From: Bacteroidota bacterium
GTDB lineage: Bacteria; Bacteroidota; Bacteroidia; Chitinophagales; Chitinophagaceae
Assembly (NCBI GenBank): GCA_947460795.1
Contig: CANHJA010000149.1
Location: forward strand, 1 to 5,831
Direction: 5' to 3'
Length of the DNA stretch: 5,831 nt
Shown here: positions 4,799 through 5,831 of the stretch, piece after piece
How positions within the stretch are numbered: the stretch's first letter is position 1
Layout of the letters: each line of letters starts with the position of its first letter
Program-made: the position numbers and the translations under genes
Notes under the pieces: generated by a model
Told to the model about the DNA's origin: nothing
The model's input: the letters and a program-made list of their open reading frames with translations, nothing else
Databases searched by the model: none

Positions 4799-5831
4799 TT
4801 ATTTTTTTCGAACGCTCATTTCATTGTGTATCAGCGCAGCATGCAACCCTTGTTTATAGGCCTTAAAATAAGGAATGATTTGTCTTTTAAGTGAGTCGTT
4901 ATACATTAAATTGAATTGCAATAAACTGTCCTTTTTAAAATCAAACAAACCATTTACGTTGGTATCATTGGCAGTAACCACAATGTCATTGAATATAAAA
5001 TGAGCATTATTATCTATGATGGAATACCAAAAAGGTTTTGAAAGGGTATCAAATCCACTTTTCCCAAAAGCAAAAAATGGTGCCGGATAATGAATATAAT
5101 CCATCACAGTTGGTAATATATTTATTTGTTGAAATGTTTGATTATTCGTTCCTTTCAAATGAACATCATTGGGTTTATAAAACGCAATTGGAACTGCATA
5201 AAGCCCTACTCCATTGTTGTAATATTTTAGTGAATCTTGACAAACTAAAAAATTATGATCGGCAGTAAAAACAAATAAGGTGTTTTTGAACCACGATTTC
5301 TTGGAGGCTGTTTTAAAAAATTCCCTCAATGCTTGATCCGTATATCGAATACCTCGTTGTATGCTTTTTAATTTTCTAATTTCTTCGTTTTTAAAATCTT
5401 TCGGCAAACCAAATGGCTCATGTGAACTCAACGTGAAAATAGAAGAGAAAAAAGGTTGTTTTTGTTTACTTAATTCATCGGCATAATACTGCAAATAAGG
5501 TTCATCCCAAATACCCCAAGTTCCATCAAAATGTTGATCATTATTGTATTCTGTGCGACCAAAATAACGATCATATCCTGCATTGCTGGCAAAAATATCA
5601 AAGCTCATCGTGCCATTGGTACCACCATGAAAAAAAGAAGATGAATAGCCTATTTTTTTCAATAAGCTAGGCATTGCATCTATTTGATTATTGGCATAAG
5701 GAGATGTTACAAAATCGGCATTCATAAAAGAAGGAATTCCTGCTATCACGGCTGGAATACCCATGGCACTCGTGTGTCCGTTCGCATAGGCATTTGAAAA
5801 CACATAGCTGTTTGCAAAAATACTATCCAAA
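4799..5831 (-). CDS. LtaS-like phosphoglycerol transferase / sulfatase-fold protein, partial (N-terminus beyond right edge)
   Basis: The frame is open through the right edge, so only the C-terminal 343 residues are visible; the first complete codon is TTG and reads as an internal Leu, not a start. The sequence fits the lipoteichoic acid synthase-like branch of the alkaline phosphatase/sulfatase superfamily: YANGHTSAMGIPAVIAGIPS (about 15-34), FFHGGTNGTMSFD (66-78) followed by YFGRTEY (89-95) and GTWGIWDEPYLQYY (103-116), FTLSSHEPF with His137 (132-140), and FTADHNF with metal ligands Asp191-His192 (188-194). The catalytic Thr, the first metal-binding Glu and the usual N-terminal transmembrane helices should lie upstream of this window. 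Family members move phosphoglycerol or similar groups from phospholipids onto glycans outside the inner membrane. As the organism appears Gram-negative, the product is unlikely to be true lipoteichoic acid; the acceptor is unknown. It converges on the regulator gene, 79 bp apart. Confidence 0.9.
   Translation of the reverse strand, partial: LDSIFANSYVFSNAYANGHTSAMGIPAVIAGIPSFMNADFVTSPYANNQIDAMPSLLKKIGYSSSFFHGGTNGTMSFDIFASNAGYDRYFGRTEYNNDQHFDGTWGIWDEPYLQYYADELSKQKQPFFSSIFTLSSHEPFGLPKDFKNEEIRKLKSIQRGIRYTDQALREFFKTASKKSWFKNTLFVFTADHNFLVCQDSLKYYNNGVGLYAVPIAFYKPNDVHLKGTNNQTFQQINILPTVMDYIHYPAPFFAFGKSGFDTLSKPFWYSIIDNNAHFIFNDIVVTANDTNVNGLFDFKKDSLLQFNLMYNDSLKRQIIPYFKAYKQGLHAALIHNEMSVRKK

Noticed and set aside
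5038..5268. Plus-strand open frame of 76 codons inside the LtaS-like gene
   Set aside because: Antisense to the conserved metal-binding region of the transferase, with no independent support.
5828..5830. TTG as the start codon of the LtaS-like gene
   Set aside because: The frame stays open to the window edge and the visible part lacks the N-terminal membrane region and catalytic Thr of the family, so this codon is an internal Leu.

Overview
The window looks like ordinary chromosomal DNA from an AT-rich Gram-negative bacterium of the phylum Bacteroidota, possibly of the flavobacterial type. Four things point there. Three separate exact matches to the Bacteroidota -7 promoter element (TAnnTTTG) sit just upstream of genes. 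Start codons are preceded by A/T-rich stretches without Shine-Dalgarno sequences. A lipoprotein carries a Cys-Lys-Lys-Asp mature end typical of the phylum. The left-edge gene starts like the small secreted Bacteroidota proteins with a Ser-Gly-Pro-Pro...Cys-His N-terminus. The species cannot be told from this.

Layout. At the left edge is the N-terminal 44 codons of a secreted protein on the minus strand (1-132). After a 127-bp AT-rich divergent intergenic region, a plus-strand pair follows: prfC (peptide chain release factor 3, 260-1849) and an unrecognised small lipoprotein (1839-2669) that overlaps its end by 11 bp. A strong bidirectional hairpin terminator (2700-2733) separates this pair from the convergent ahcY gene (S-adenosylhomocysteine hydrolase, minus strand, 2774-4099). 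ahcY is divergent from an Lrp/AsnC-family regulator (plus strand, best start 4216, end 4719). The regulator converges on a 5'-truncated LtaS-like phosphoglycerol transferase/sulfatase-fold gene on the minus strand (4799 to the right edge).

The genes do not form one pathway: translation termination (prfC), the activated-methyl cycle (ahcY), amino-acid-responsive regulation (Lrp/AsnC) and envelope glycan or lipid modification (LtaS-like). The one plausible functional link is the 116-bp ahcY/lrp divergent region, which holds a -7 element for each gene and a perfect 13-bp AT palindrome between them; the regulator could control itself and ahcY.

I found no mobile element, CRISPR array, tRNA/rRNA gene, toxin-antitoxin pair or defence system, and nothing that amounts to a new multi-gene system. 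The more interesting points are small: an apparently almost leaderless prfC promoter, a promoter element lying inside the longest reading frame of the Lrp gene, a Gly-to-Ser change in the NAD-binding loop of AhcY, and a lipoprotein of unknown role coupled to prfC.
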